Below are positions 8,343 to 17,017 of a stretch of 64,000 nucleotides of DNA, piece by piece. Made by a program: the position numbers and the translations under genes. The stretch covers positions 124,001 through 188,000 of the forward strand of contig JACIXB010000011.1 in the NCBI GenBank assembly GCA_014360685.1, written 5' to 3'. A model generated the notes under the pieces. It did no database searches. It was not told the DNA's origin and saw only the letters and a program-made list of their open reading frames with translations. The stretch is from Actinomycetota bacterium. GTDB lineage: Bacteria > Actinomycetota > Geothermincolia > Geothermincolales > RBG-13-55-18. Each line of letters opens with the position of its first letter. The stretch's first letter is position 1.

Positions 8343-8734
8343 CACGCCGGACCGCCCAACCTTCCCCCGTCCCTCGGGATCCCTGGGGGCGGTGGCCCTG
8401 CCATGCCGGGGTTGAAGAGTCGGAGCCGGGCTCGGAGGAACGGGCTCCCGGGCCGCACGAGGAAGGCGTCGCGAACCCCCCCGGAGGAGAGGCTTCCATC
8501 CACCAAGGGGGAGGCCGCGGCCTCATGCCGGAACCTTTGGGAGGCCGCACGCGGAGGGTTGTCATGACCATGACGCGGACGCGGTCGACGAGACGTGTCC
8601 CGGGTTCCCGCGGCAGGCGCTCGCGCCCTCGTGCCGCACTTCGAGCGTGGCCCATGCGGGGATTTCCCGCGAAGCCCGAAGCGGAGAGGCGGGTCCGCGG
8701 GCCCCGCGCATCGGCGACGGCCGGTGCCTCGTGC
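8343..8734. other. Gene-free stretch between operons
   Basis: About 390 bases of very GC-rich DNA between the divergent KaiC operon and the SRP RNA promoter. I see no gene with a ribosome binding site and no clear repeat or hairpin. Confidence 0.4.
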
Positions 8735-8740
8735 TATACT
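8735..8740 (+). promoter_or_regulatory. -10 element of the SRP RNA gene
   Basis: TATACT lies seven bases before the first base of the 10-bp closing helix of the SRP RNA, the correct distance for its transcription start. The -35 region is weak. Confidence 0.6.
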
Positions 8741-8746
8741 TATATC

Positions 8747-9020
8747 GTGATCGTGCTAAGCGGGGAGCTAGCGGTGCCCTGTACCCGCAATCCGCTATAG
8801 CGGGGCCTAATTCCCAACTGAGGCTCTCCGGTCTTGAGTATGGCGCGCCGGCAAGCGGCGTTGAGGGTCGGGTCCTGCGCGACGGGAACTTGCGAACCCC
8901 GTCAGGTCCGGAAGGAAGCAGCGGTAAGCAAATCTTCCCGGGCGCCGCAGATCAACCTAGCCGGAGCAGGCTACCGGCGTAGCGCTCGGGGTCGGGAGTC
9001 GAGGGCGGGTGCACGATCAC
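8747..9020 (+). ncRNA. ffs: Large signal recognition particle RNA (with Alu domain)
   Basis: RNA scaffold of the signal recognition particle; it binds Ffh and directs membrane-protein targeting. The conserved Ffh-binding hairpin is unmistakable at 8901-8929 (GTCAGGTCCGGAAGGAAGCA, then GCGG). The ends pair perfectly: GTGATCGTGC (8747-8756) with GCACGATCAC (9011-9020). Between 8757 and 8820 is an Alu-type domain (GGTGCCCTGTACCCGCAAT), so this is the roughly 270-nt Gram-positive/Thermotoga form, not the short 4.5S form. Further internal helices pair (for example GCCGG near 8847 with CCGGC near 8974). It lies just upstream of dnaX, a common arrangement. Confidence 0.93.
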
Positions 9021-9071
9021 ATATATTTGCCCGCGATCGTCCGGTGGCGGAAGGCCGGGAGAAGATAAGAG

Positions 9072-11015
9072 TTGGCTTACGTCTCTTTATACCGCAAGCG
9101 GCGACCCCAAACCTTCGAGGAGGTGGTGGGCCAGGAATACGTGACCCGCACCCTGGCCAACGCCATACGCTCCGGGAACATCGCCCATGCATACCTTTTC
9201 GCCGGCCCGCGGGGAACGGGGAAGACCAGTACGGCGCGCATTCTGGCCAAGGCCCTTAACTGCGAGGAGGGCCCCACTCCCAATCCCTGCAACCGCTGCG
9301 CTTCCTGCCGTTCCATAGCCGACGGCACCTCGGTGGATGTGGTGGAGATCGACGCCGCCTCCAACCGCGGCATAGACGACATCCGGGACCTGCGGGAGAG
9401 GGTCATCTTCACCCCCGCCTCCTCGCGGGTCAAGGTGTACATCCTCGACGAGGCCCACATGATAACCAAGGAAGCCTTCAACGCTTTCCTCAAAACGCTG
9501 GAGGAACCGCCGGCACACGCGGTCTTCGTCCTGGCCACCACGGAGCCCCACAAGCTCCCGCAGACCATACTTTCCCGCTGCCAAAGGCACGATTTCCGCA
9601 GCGTACCCGCACCCCTGATGGCCGAATACCTTCAGAGGGTAGCCGGCGAGGAAGGCTACCGGGTCACCCCGGAAGCCCTGCGCCTGGTGGCCCGGAGGGC
9701 GAGGGGATCGGTGCGCGATGCCCTGGTGGCGCTGGAACAGCTGGCCAGCTACGGGGAAGGGGTGGTGGAGGAGTCCGACGCGGCGGGTTTTCTGGGACTT
9801 ATAGAGGACGAGGTGCTCTTGGAGACGGGAGAGGCTCTCATCGGAGGCGATATCCGGGCGGTCATCTCCATGGTGGAGAGGGTGCACGAGGAGGGGAGGG
9901 ACCTCGCGCACTTCGCGATCCAGGTCCAGGATCACTTTCGAAAGGTCCTCCTCCTCCAGCATGCCGACCTCGGGGCGGTGGACCTGGAGGTGGACGAGGG
10001 CTCCATGGGCAGGCTGCGCGAGCAGGCCTCCCTCCTTTCGCCGGAGAGGACCCTGCATTTCATAGCCTCCATGGGGCGTGCCCGAGAGGAAATGAGGCAG
10101 TCCTCCTCGCCTCGCCTGGTCTTGGAGAGCGCCCTGATAGCCATGGCCAGGGAAGACCTGGAGGGAACGCCGGAGGCCGTTCTCGCCCGCCTCCGGAAGC
10201 TGGAGGATAGGTTGGAGGGAGTCGGGCTCCCGGGGGCCGTCCCCGGTGCATGGCGGGAAAGGGCTGTTTCCGTGGGCCGGGCGGCCCCCCCCGGGAAGCA
10301 GACCGGGGTTGCCGCGGGAAAAGAGGCGGCCGGCGCGGAGTCGGGGAGAAGAGGGAGGAGTTCGGCGGCCACGGAGGCGGCGGAGCCGGAAAGGTTACCC
10401 GGGGGGCGGGGGCCGGAAACCGCGGGGACGGAGGAAGGCCCCGGCGGCGGGGATTCCGCAGCGATCGGATTGGACATGTCCGCGGTGAGAAGGTCATGGG
10501 CGCGGGTCAGGGAGCGGGTGAGAGAGATCAAGGTCCCGACCCACGCTCTGCTCATGGAGGGAAAGCCCCTCCGCCTGGAGGGCGACGAGCTGGTCATCTC
10601 CTTCCCGCCCGACCGCGCCTTTCACTGCGGGGAGCTGGGCAAGGAAAACCACAGGCTTGTCGTGGAGCGGGCCCTACGTGAGGTGCTCGGGGTTCCCCTG
10701 AGGATGAGAGCGGTTATGGAGGGAGAGGGCAGGGGTCCCGTGGCGCCCCCCTCCCAGGGACGGAAACAGCGCGTCGCTCCCGCCCCGGAAGGAGGCGTAG
10801 AGATAAAGGAGGCCGCCGGGACGCCCGGTGCCGAAGGGGAGGTAGAAGCCGTTACGCCGCAACCGGGAACGAGGCCTCGCGGAATGCCGGAGGACGCGGA
10901 AAAGGAGGTGGCGACCCCGGCGGGGAAGGAGAGTGCGGGAGACGCCGGTAAGGTGAAGCTCCTCAAGGACGTATTCGGGGCGGAAATGGTGGAGGAGATA
11001 AAGCTCCAGGAATGA
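9072..11015 (+). CDS. dnaX: DNA polymerase III subunit gamma/tau
   Basis: Clamp-loader ATPase of the replicative polymerase, 647 residues from a TTG at 9072. Visible: AYVSLYRKRRPQTFEEVVGQ, Walker A GPRGTGKTSTA, a four-cysteine zinc module (CEEGPTPNPCNRCASC), Walker B VYILDEAHMI, and the SRC motif TILSRCQRHDF. Residues 1-370 are well conserved. A low-complexity Gly/Ala/Glu-rich linker follows (about 385-465), then a tau-like domain and an acidic tail. I saw no clear A-rich slippage site of the E. coli kind, so a separate gamma product is not supported. First gene of the dnaX-ybaB-recR group. Confidence 0.95.
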   Translation: MAYVSLYRKRRPQTFEEVVGQEYVTRTLANAIRSGNIAHAYLFAGPRGTGKTSTARILAKALNCEEGPTPNPCNRCASCRSIADGTSVDVVEIDAASNRGIDDIRDLRERVIFTPASSRVKVYILDEAHMITKEAFNAFLKTLEEPPAHAVFVLATTEPHKLPQTILSRCQRHDFRSVPAPLMAEYLQRVAGEEGYRVTPEALRLVARRARGSVRDALVALEQLASYGEGVVEESDAAGFLGLIEDEVLLETGEALIGGDIRAVISMVERVHEEGRDLAHFAIQVQDHFRKVLLLQHADLGAVDLEVDEGSMGRLREQASLLSPERTLHFIASMGRAREEMRQSSSPRLVLESALIAMAREDLEGTPEAVLARLRKLEDRLEGVGLPGAVPGAWRERAVSVGRAAPPGKQTGVAAGKEAAGAESGRRGRSSAATEAAEPERLPGGRGPETAGTEEGPGGGDSAAIGLDMSAVRRSWARVRERVREIKVPTHALLMEGKPLRLEGDELVISFPPDRAFHCGELGKENHRLVVERALREVLGVPLRMRAVMEGEGRGPVAPPSQGRKQRVAPAPEGGVEIKEAAGTPGAEGEVEAVTPQPGTRPRGMPEDAEKEVATPAGKESAGDAGKVKLLKDVFGAEMVEEIKLQE

Positions 11016-11083
11016 GGTTTCCGCGAGATTTATCAGGGGGCGCCCGGCGCGTGCCGCGGGAGCGGGGGACGAGGAGGTGAAAG

Positions 11084-11398
11084 GTGAACGGGAACCTGCA
11101 GAAAATGATGAAGCAAGCCCAGAAGTTGCAGCGCCAGATGCTGGAGGCGCAGGAGGCCCTGGCCGAGGAGAGGGTGGAGGCCACTTCCGGGGGAGGGGTG
11201 GTCAAGGTGGTGGCCGACGGGCAGCAGAATGTCCTGGAGATCAAGATCGACCCCCAGGCCGTGGACCCCGAAGACGTGGAGATGCTGGAGGACCTGGTCC
11301 TGGCGGCGGTGGCCGAGGCGCTCAGGAAGTCGCGCGAGCTGGCGGAAGAGAGGCTGGGCGTCTTCACGAAGGGCCTTAAGATACCGGGGCTCTTTTAG
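11084..11398 (+). CDS. YbaB/EbfC family nucleoid-associated protein
   Basis: 104-residue DNA-binding protein of the YbaB/EbfC family, which forms dimers and binds nucleoid DNA. Seen: the N-terminal helix with [20 protein letters not shown], the beta sheet with [18 protein letters not shown], and [19 protein letters not shown]. The GTG start at 11084 has GAGGAGGTG a few bases upstream. Position between dnaX and recR is the standard arrangement and supports the call. Confidence 0.93.
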   Translation: MNGNLQKMMKQAQKLQRQMLEAQEALAEERVEATSGGGVVKVVADGQQNVLEIKIDPQAVDPEDVEMLEDLVLAAVAEALRKSRELAEERLGVFTKGLKIPGLF

Positions 11399-11406
11399 GA
11401 GGGGAA

Positions 11407-12003
11407 GTGCTGTACACGCCTCCCCTTGCGAGATTGGTGGAAGAACTTTCCAAGTTGCCCGGCGTCGGACCCAAGACGGCGCAGAGGCTGGCTTTTCACC
11501 TTCTCAGGGTCCCCCCGGAGGAAGCCCGTTCCCTGGCCCAGGCCATCGTGGAGGCGAGGGAAAAGATATCTTACTGCCGCCGGTGTTTCAACTTCGCCGA
11601 GGGGGATCTCTGCGAATACTGCGCGGACACCCGTCGCGATCCCGCTCTGGTGTGCGTCGTGGAACGGCCCCAGGACATCGTGGCCGTGGAGAGGACGGGC
11701 GAGTTTCGCGGCCTTTACCATGTCCTGGGCGGAGCCATCTCCCCCATCGACGGCATCGGACCGGAGGAGCTGCGCATCCGCGAGCTGCTGGACCGGGTGC
11801 GCAAGGACGCGGTCCGCGAGGTCATCATCGCCACCAACCCACGGGTGGAGGGCGAGGCCACCGCCATGTACCTGGCCAATCTCCTCAAGCCCCTCGGGGT
11901 CCGAGCCACGCGCATCGCCAGCGGCCTCCCGGTGGGCGGGGATCTGGAATACGCGGACGAGGTGACCCTGGGAAGGGCTCTCAAGGGCAGGCACGAGCTC
12001 TGA
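11407..12003 (+). CDS. recR: Recombination mediator RecR
   Basis: RecR acts with RecF/RecO to load RecA on gapped DNA. 198 residues from a GTG 8 bp after ybaB, with TAGGAGGGG upstream. Helix-hairpin-helix ([17 protein letters not shown]), a four-cysteine zinc finger ([16 protein letters not shown]) and a Toprim domain ([29 protein letters not shown]) are all present. Length is as expected for the family. Confidence 0.96.
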   Translation: MLYTPPLARLVEELSKLPGVGPKTAQRLAFHLLRVPPEEARSLAQAIVEAREKISYCRRCFNFAEGDLCEYCADTRRDPALVCVVERPQDIVAVERTGEFRGLYHVLGGAISPIDGIGPEELRIRELLDRVRKDAVREVIIATNPRVEGEATAMYLANLLKPLGVRATRIASGLPVGGDLEYADEVTLGRALKGRHEL

Positions 12004-12006
12004 GCC

Positions 12007-12035
12007 TTGACAGCCGCAGGGGGCGGGCGTAAAAA
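12007..12035 (+). promoter_or_regulatory. Candidate promoter of lysC-asd
   Basis: TTGACA at 12007 and TAAAAA at 12030 are 17 bases apart. This gives an untranslated leader of about 45 bases before lysC and would let lysC-asd be controlled separately from recR. Confidence 0.5.
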
Positions 12036-12085
12036 GAGGAAAGGCTTGGGCAAGCCGGTAAGGTTTTATAGGTAATATATGGAAA

Positions 12086-13327
12086 ATGGACAGAAGGCGC
12101 ATCCTGGTGCAGAAGTACGGCGGGACTTCCGTGGCCGACACGGAGAGGATAAAGAACGTGGCCAGGCGCATCGCGGATACCCGCCGCGAGGGCTACCATG
12201 TGGTGGCGGTGATCTCCGCCCTGGGCGACACCACCGATCGCTTGGTGGAACTGGCTTACCAGATCACCCCCCGGCCCCGGGAAAGGGAGATGGACATGCT
12301 CCTGGCCACCGGGGAGCAGATCTCCGTGGCCCTGCTCTCCATGGCCATGCACGAGTTGGGCCACGAGGCCATATCCTTCACCGGAGCCCAGGTGGGCATC
12401 GTCACGGACAGCGCCCACACCAAGGCCAAGATCCTGGACGTCAAGGTGGGCCGCATCCTCGAGGAGCTGGAGAGGGGCAGCGTGGTCATCGTGGCCGGTT
12501 TCCAGGGAGTGACCCTTGACGACCAGATAACCACCCTGGGGCGGGGGGGCTCGGACACGACCGCTGTGGCTCTGGCCGCCGCCCTGGGCGCCGAGGTGTG
12601 CGAGATATATACTGACGTGGACGGGGTTTACACCGCGGACCCCCGGCTGGTGCCCGAGGCGCGGAAGTTGAGCCGCATCTCCTACGAGGAGATGCTGGAG
12701 ATGGCCGCTACCGGGGCCCGGATCCTTCAGCTGCGCAGCGTGGAGTTCGCGAGGAATTACGGGGTGGTGATTCACGTGAGGTCCAGTTTTTCCCAAGAAC
12801 AAGGCACCTGGATCACGGAAGAGGACGAGCGCATGGAGAAAGCCATCATCAGCGGCGTCACCCATGACGTCAGCGAGGCAAAGGTCACCGTCTTCGACGT
12901 CCCGGACCGGCCGGGAGTGGCCGCCGCGCTCTTCAAGGCCCTGGCGGCGGAGAACATCAACGTGGACATGATCATCCAGAACGTGAGCGAAAACCAGCGG
13001 ACGGACATCTCCTTCACGGTGAGCAAGGACGACCTGGCGAAGGCGGAGGAGATAACCGCGCGGGTGGCCGAGGAGCTTGGGGCGGGCGGCGTCAACGTGG
13101 ATCGGGACATCGCCAAGGTCAGCCTGGTGGGAGCCGGCATGCGCACGCACCCCGGCGTGGCGGCGGACATGTTCGCCGCCCTGGCGGAGAACGATATAAA
13201 CATCGAGATGATCAGCACCTCGACCATCAAGATAAGCTGCGTCATAAGGGCGGAGGACGTGGAGAAGGCGGTACGGGCCATACACGCCAAGTTCGGACTG
13301 GATAGCGGCGTGGTCATGAGGGCCTGA
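12086..13327 (+). CDS. lysC: Aspartate kinase
   Basis: Phosphorylates aspartate, the first step to lysine, diaminopimelate, threonine and methionine. 413 residues. The kinase core opens with [15 protein letters not shown] and contains GFQGVT and [16 protein letters not shown]. Two C-terminal ACT domains follow (from about residue 265: [17 protein letters not shown], and [20 protein letters not shown]), the usual site of feedback inhibition. The ATG at 12086 is used; the site upstream is a modest GGAAA. It is followed directly by asd, and dapA lies at 59 kb, so the window encodes three early steps of the pathway. Confidence 0.95.
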   Translation: MDRRRILVQKYGGTSVADTERIKNVARRIADTRREGYHVVAVISALGDTTDRLVELAYQITPRPREREMDMLLATGEQISVALLSMAMHELGHEAISFTGAQVGIVTDSAHTKAKILDVKVGRILEELERGSVVIVAGFQGVTLDDQITTLGRGGSDTTAVALAAALGAEVCEIYTDVDGVYTADPRLVPEARKLSRISYEEMLEMAATGARILQLRSVEFARNYGVVIHVRSSFSQEQGTWITEEDERMEKAIISGVTHDVSEAKVTVFDVPDRPGVAAALFKALAAENINVDMIIQNVSENQRTDISFTVSKDDLAKAEEITARVAEELGAGGVNVDRDIAKVSLVGAGMRTHPGVAADMFAALAENDINIEMISTSTIKISCVIRAEDVEKAVRAIHAKFGLDSGVVMRA

Positions 13328-13354
13328 CCCTTGAGGTCTTGCGGGAGGCGTTCC

Positions 13355-14362
13355 ATGGGGAGGGAATACCGCGTGGCCGTGGTGGGAGCCACGGGCATGG
13401 TGGGGATGACCATGCGGGAGATCCTGGAGGAGAGGGGTTTCCCCGTCTCCGAGCTGCGCCTCCTGGCCTCTGAACGCTCCCGGGGAAGGCGGCTGCCCTT
13501 CCGGGGGGAGGAGATCGAGGTGCAGGTCCTGGACGAGGGCTCCTTCCGGGGCATAGACCTGGCCCTCTTTTCCGCCGGTGCGGAGATATCCCGGCGTTTC
13601 GCCCCCCATGCCGTGCGCGCGGGGGCCCTGGTGGTGGACAACAGCAGCGCCTACCGCATGGACCCCGAGGTTCCCCTGGTGGTTCCGGAGGTCAACCCCG
13701 AGGCGGCCTTCGGCCACCGCGGGCTCATCGCCAACCCGAATTGCTCCACGATCCAGATGGTGGTGGTGCTCAAGCCCCTCCACGACCGCTCCCCCCTGCG
13801 CCGGGTGGTGGTTTCCACCTACCAGTCGGTGTCCGGTACCGGCAAGGAGGCCGTGGAGGAACTCCGGTCCCAGACGGAGGCGGTGCTCAGGGGCGAAGAT
13901 CCCCTTCCCGAGGTCTATCCCCACCCCATAGCCTTCAACTGCCTGCCTCACATAGACGTCTTCTTCCCCAACGGGTACACGAAGGAAGAGATGAAGATGG
14001 TGGAGGAGACCAGGAAGATAATGGGAATACCCGACCTCCCCGTGTCCGCCACCACGGTACGCGTGCCCGTTTTCGTGGGCCACTCGGAATCGGTGAACGC
14101 GGAGTTCGAGGATCCCATCTCCCCGGGGGAGGCCAGGCGCATACTGGCCGCTGCGCCGGGGGTGGAGGTCGTGGACGACCCGGAGACCTTCCGGTACCCG
14201 ATGGCCGTGGAAGCCGCCGGAACGGACCCCTGCTACGTAGGCCGCATACGGGCTGACCTTTCCTGTCCCCGGGCTCTCAACTTCTGGGTGGTGGCCGACA
14301 ACCTGCGCAAGGGGGCCGCACTGAATGCGGTGCAGATAGCGGAGCTGGTGTTGGAGACCTGA
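13355..14362 (+). CDS. asd: Aspartate-semialdehyde dehydrogenase
   Basis: NADP-dependent reduction of aspartyl phosphate, the step after LysC. 335 residues from the ATG at 13355, which is preceded by GGGAGG; an in-frame TTG at 13331 lacks a site. The Rossmann start VAVVGATGMVG, active-site Cys130 in IANPNCSTIQ, and the loop VSGTGKEAVEEL are all present. The stop codon touches the ATG of the next gene, a membrane protease-like protein, so that gene may be read through from this operon. Confidence 0.95.
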   Translation: MGREYRVAVVGATGMVGMTMREILEERGFPVSELRLLASERSRGRRLPFRGEEIEVQVLDEGSFRGIDLALFSAGAEISRRFAPHAVRAGALVVDNSSAYRMDPEVPLVVPEVNPEAAFGHRGLIANPNCSTIQMVVVLKPLHDRSPLRRVVVSTYQSVSGTGKEAVEELRSQTEAVLRGEDPLPEVYPHPIAFNCLPHIDVFFPNGYTKEEMKMVEETRKIMGIPDLPVSATTVRVPVFVGHSESVNAEFEDPISPGEARRILAAAPGVEVVDDPETFRYPMAVEAAGTDPCYVGRIRADLSCPRALNFWVVADNLRKGAALNAVQIAELVLET

Positions 14363-15409
14363 ATGTCCGGGGAAGGCCGGGAAACCGGGAACCGGGAGGT
14401 GGAGGGGCCGAGTTGTCACTGGCATCCCCAGCGTGAGGCGGTGGCCTTGTGCGTCTCCTGCGGGCGCGCGGTATGCGCCGAGTGCGACCGCCTCGTCGGT
14501 TACCGGCATCATTGCCCCGCCTGTTTCTCCCGGGCCGTATCGCCGCCGGGTTGGGGGCAGATCCCCTGCGTGCCCCCTTTGGCTCCCGGGACCGGATCGC
14601 TCCCCCCTCCGCCGACCATCCCCTCCCCACCCCCCACGCCGCCGGGATACCGCCCGATCGCTCCGCGCCTCGCCGTCCATACCGGCGTGGAAACGCGGGA
14701 GCCGGAGGATCCCCGGGAACGCCGCTGGTGGAGGGCGGACTGGAAGCTTTCCGAGGTCACCGCGGCCCTTGTAGTTATTTTCGGGGTCTACAACCTGGTC
14801 GGCGTGGCGCTCTTCCTTGCCACCGACAACCCCCTCTTCTACGAGTACCTGGCTTACGCACTTTTCTTCTGCCCCCTCATCCTCCTGTGCGCGTTGTGGA
14901 TAGTAAGGCGTCACGGGAGGGGGCGCGAAGAGCTGGGTCTTCTCTGGGATCGGCCGTGGCGGACGCTGTTTTTCGGCTTGGGCGGGAGCGTAGCGGCTCT
15001 CCTTATGAGCTACGCGGCCTTTTTCGCCGTCTATTTTTTCTTTTATCTTCTAGCGGGAAGGCCGCCCTCGGCGGGGGAGACGGAACAGCTGCGGGGCATC
15101 GGGGGCGGCGAGCTGGCCCTGGTGATCGCGGTGGCGGTCTTGCTGGCCCCCGTGTTCGAGGAGATTTTCTTCCGCGGGCTTTTCTACTCCTCCCTGCGCA
15201 GGAGGTTGGGACCGCGGGCCGCGGTGGCTGTAAACGGCATCATCTTCGGGGTCCTGCACTTCCAGCCCATTTACATGATCTCCCTGGTCCTGGTGGGCAT
15301 GGTGCTGGCCTATATTTACGAGAAGACGGACTCCCTGTTCGCCTCCATGACCGCCCATGCGCTTTACAACCTGGCCGTGGTCCTGGTGGCCCTTTTTGCT
15401 GGTTGGTGA
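14363..15409 (+). CDS. CPBP-type intramembrane protease with N-terminal zinc finger
   Basis: 348 residues. An N-terminal B-box-like zinc finger (CHWHPQREAVALCVSCGRAV, then a CAEC and a CPAC pair) is followed by a proline-rich linker to about residue 115. About seven membrane helices carry the CPBP (CAAX protease/Abi) motifs: EEIFFRGLFYSSLRRR and GIIFGVLHFQP, which hold the presumed Glu and His metal ligands. CPBP proteins cleave or process membrane proteins in some hosts; the substrate here is unknown. The ATG abuts the asd stop. A paralogue follows, so duplication is likely. The start has no strong ribosome site, which fits coupling to asd. Confidence 0.88.
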   Translation: MSGEGRETGNREVEGPSCHWHPQREAVALCVSCGRAVCAECDRLVGYRHHCPACFSRAVSPPGWGQIPCVPPLAPGTGSLPPPPTIPSPPPTPPGYRPIAPRLAVHTGVETREPEDPRERRWWRADWKLSEVTAALVVIFGVYNLVGVALFLATDNPLFYEYLAYALFFCPLILLCALWIVRRHGRGREELGLLWDRPWRTLFFGLGGSVAALLMSYAAFFAVYFFFYLLAGRPPSAGETEQLRGIGGGELALVIAVAVLLAPVFEEIFFRGLFYSSLRRRLGPRAAVAVNGIIFGVLHFQPIYMISLVLVGMVLAYIYEKTDSLFASMTAHALYNLAVVLVALFAGW

Positions 15410-15666
15410 GGAAAGCGGTGGCAGGGGCGGATGGCGAATGATGTCGCGCCCGGCCGGTTTCAGGCGGGGAAGGTGCTTACCGAAAAAATAACGGACCGCC
15501 GGAAGATGTACCGGTACTTGCCCCCGGGGGCTAAACGCGGGCGGCAGAGAAGGGAGAGATGTGAGGCCGCATCGGGACAAGGCGGGGGAAGGACGACCGC
15601 CGCTTGGCGGCGCGGAGAAGGGGGAAGGCCTGGTCGCGCGAGGCTTAGGTTAGACGGGAGAGGGGA

Positions 15667-16761
15667 ATGGATATTCCGTCATGCGCGCTACATCCCCGCG
15701 AGCCGGCCATGGCTGCCTGTGCGGGATGCGGAGTCCATCACTGTTCGCGCTGCCTGAGGCCTGTCGGGGGCCGCTTGCTCTGCCCGTCCTGCGCGGAGAG
15801 GGAGGCTGCCGCGATCGGCGCCGTTTCCGGGACGGAAGTCCCCCGGGCACCGCAGGGCGGTCCGGTGGCGGCCAAGGTCGTGGCCGCCTGCGCCTTCCAC
15901 GCCGGCGCGAGGGCGATCGCCAGGTGCGGCCGCTGTGGGGCCTTCATCTGCTCCGCCTGCCAGAGGATTGTCGGTGACAAGCGGTACTGCGCATATTGTT
16001 ACCAGGAATTGGTAAATGAACGCCGGCGCGGGGAAGCGGCGGGCGGTAAAGCGGGGGTCTCCCGCACAGCCCCAAGGGTTCCCTGGAAATTGTGGCCGGG
16101 ATTGGCATTCCTCCCCCTCCCCTTCCTGTTGAGCTGGCTCATGACCTACATGATGCGGCAAGGGGAGGAAGTCTCCATCGGGGCCGCCCAGCTGCTCATC
16201 AGCCTCTTGCTCTATTCCTCGACCCTGGCCTTCACCTTCCTGGCGGCCTCGAGGTACGGCAACGCGCGGAAGCTGTTGGGAATGCACGGGGAGAACCTCC
16301 CCGGGTCGTTGGGCTTGGGGGTGATCTCCGGGTCGCTGGCCTTCTGGATAGGGACGGCCGGAAGCCTCATATCCGCGGGGCTCTTGGAGCGGGTGAGCTG
16401 GGTCGAGGAATGGCTGCGCGGCTTCTTCGACGTGAACGTGAAGAGCATCACCGGAGCCGACCTCCTGGTGGCGGGGCTGGTGATCGTCGTCGCCGCCCCC
16501 GTGTGCGAGGAGATCTTCTTCCGAGGTTTCCTCTATCCGGCCATGCGGCGGAGGATGGGGGTGTGGGCGGCGTCCCTGCTCAACGGCTTCCTTTTTTCCG
16601 CGGTGCACTTCAGCCTGTTCGGTCTTTTGGGGAGGACCCTGGTGGGCACGCTCTTCTGTCTCCAGTACGAGTACACGGGGAACCTTTGGTCTCCGGTGGT
16701 CGCCCACGGCGTGAACAACTTCGTGGCCTTCTTCCTGCCCCTGGCGGCCATGTGGAGCTGA
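15667..16761 (+). CDS. CPBP-type intramembrane protease with two zinc fingers
   Basis: 364-residue paralogue of the gene upstream. It has two tandem B-box-like fingers: CALHPREPAMAACAGCGVHH and CAFHAGARAIARCGRCGAF, each closed by paired cysteines (CPSC, CAYC). Membrane helices begin near residue 145. The CPBP motifs are EEIFFRGFLYPAMRRR and GFLFSAVHFSLFG, with VAHGVNNFVAF as the last conserved segment. The 257 bp before it hold no other gene. Zinc finger plus CPBP is an unusual but repeated pairing here; it may recruit a partner or substrate. Protease activity is inferred from the motifs only. Confidence 0.88.
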   Translation: MDIPSCALHPREPAMAACAGCGVHHCSRCLRPVGGRLLCPSCAEREAAAIGAVSGTEVPRAPQGGPVAAKVVAACAFHAGARAIARCGRCGAFICSACQRIVGDKRYCAYCYQELVNERRRGEAAGGKAGVSRTAPRVPWKLWPGLAFLPLPFLLSWLMTYMMRQGEEVSIGAAQLLISLLLYSSTLAFTFLAASRYGNARKLLGMHGENLPGSLGLGVISGSLAFWIGTAGSLISAGLLERVSWVEEWLRGFFDVNVKSITGADLLVAGLVIVVAAPVCEEIFFRGFLYPAMRRRMGVWAASLLNGFLFSAVHFSLFGLLGRTLVGTLFCLQYEYTGNLWSPVVAHGVNNFVAFFLPLAAMWS

Positions 16762-17017
16762 ACGGGGCTCGATAGGGGAAAGTCCGTGCCGCGGCTCCGG
16801 CGGGAGATCGCGTTGGAGCATGCGCCTGGGGCTGATGGACGCGTCCTGGGAACTAAGGCCCTGGATCGGCGGGAAAGCCCCGGATATGCCCGGGGACGAA
16901 CGGCTCGAGAGACTCGGTGGCCTCGGGATATGCGCGGGCGGCGCGCTTTCCCAAACCTGATGAGGAGTATATTATTGTGGTATAGGATTATTTTAAAGTT
17001 GAACGAGAGGTTTATGT

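Noticed and set aside
11981-14914. A 977-codon open frame on the reverse strand
   Set aside because: It lies opposite lysC and asd, has no ribosome site, and reads as His/Gly/Leu-rich low-complexity sequence typical of the antisense of GC-rich genes.
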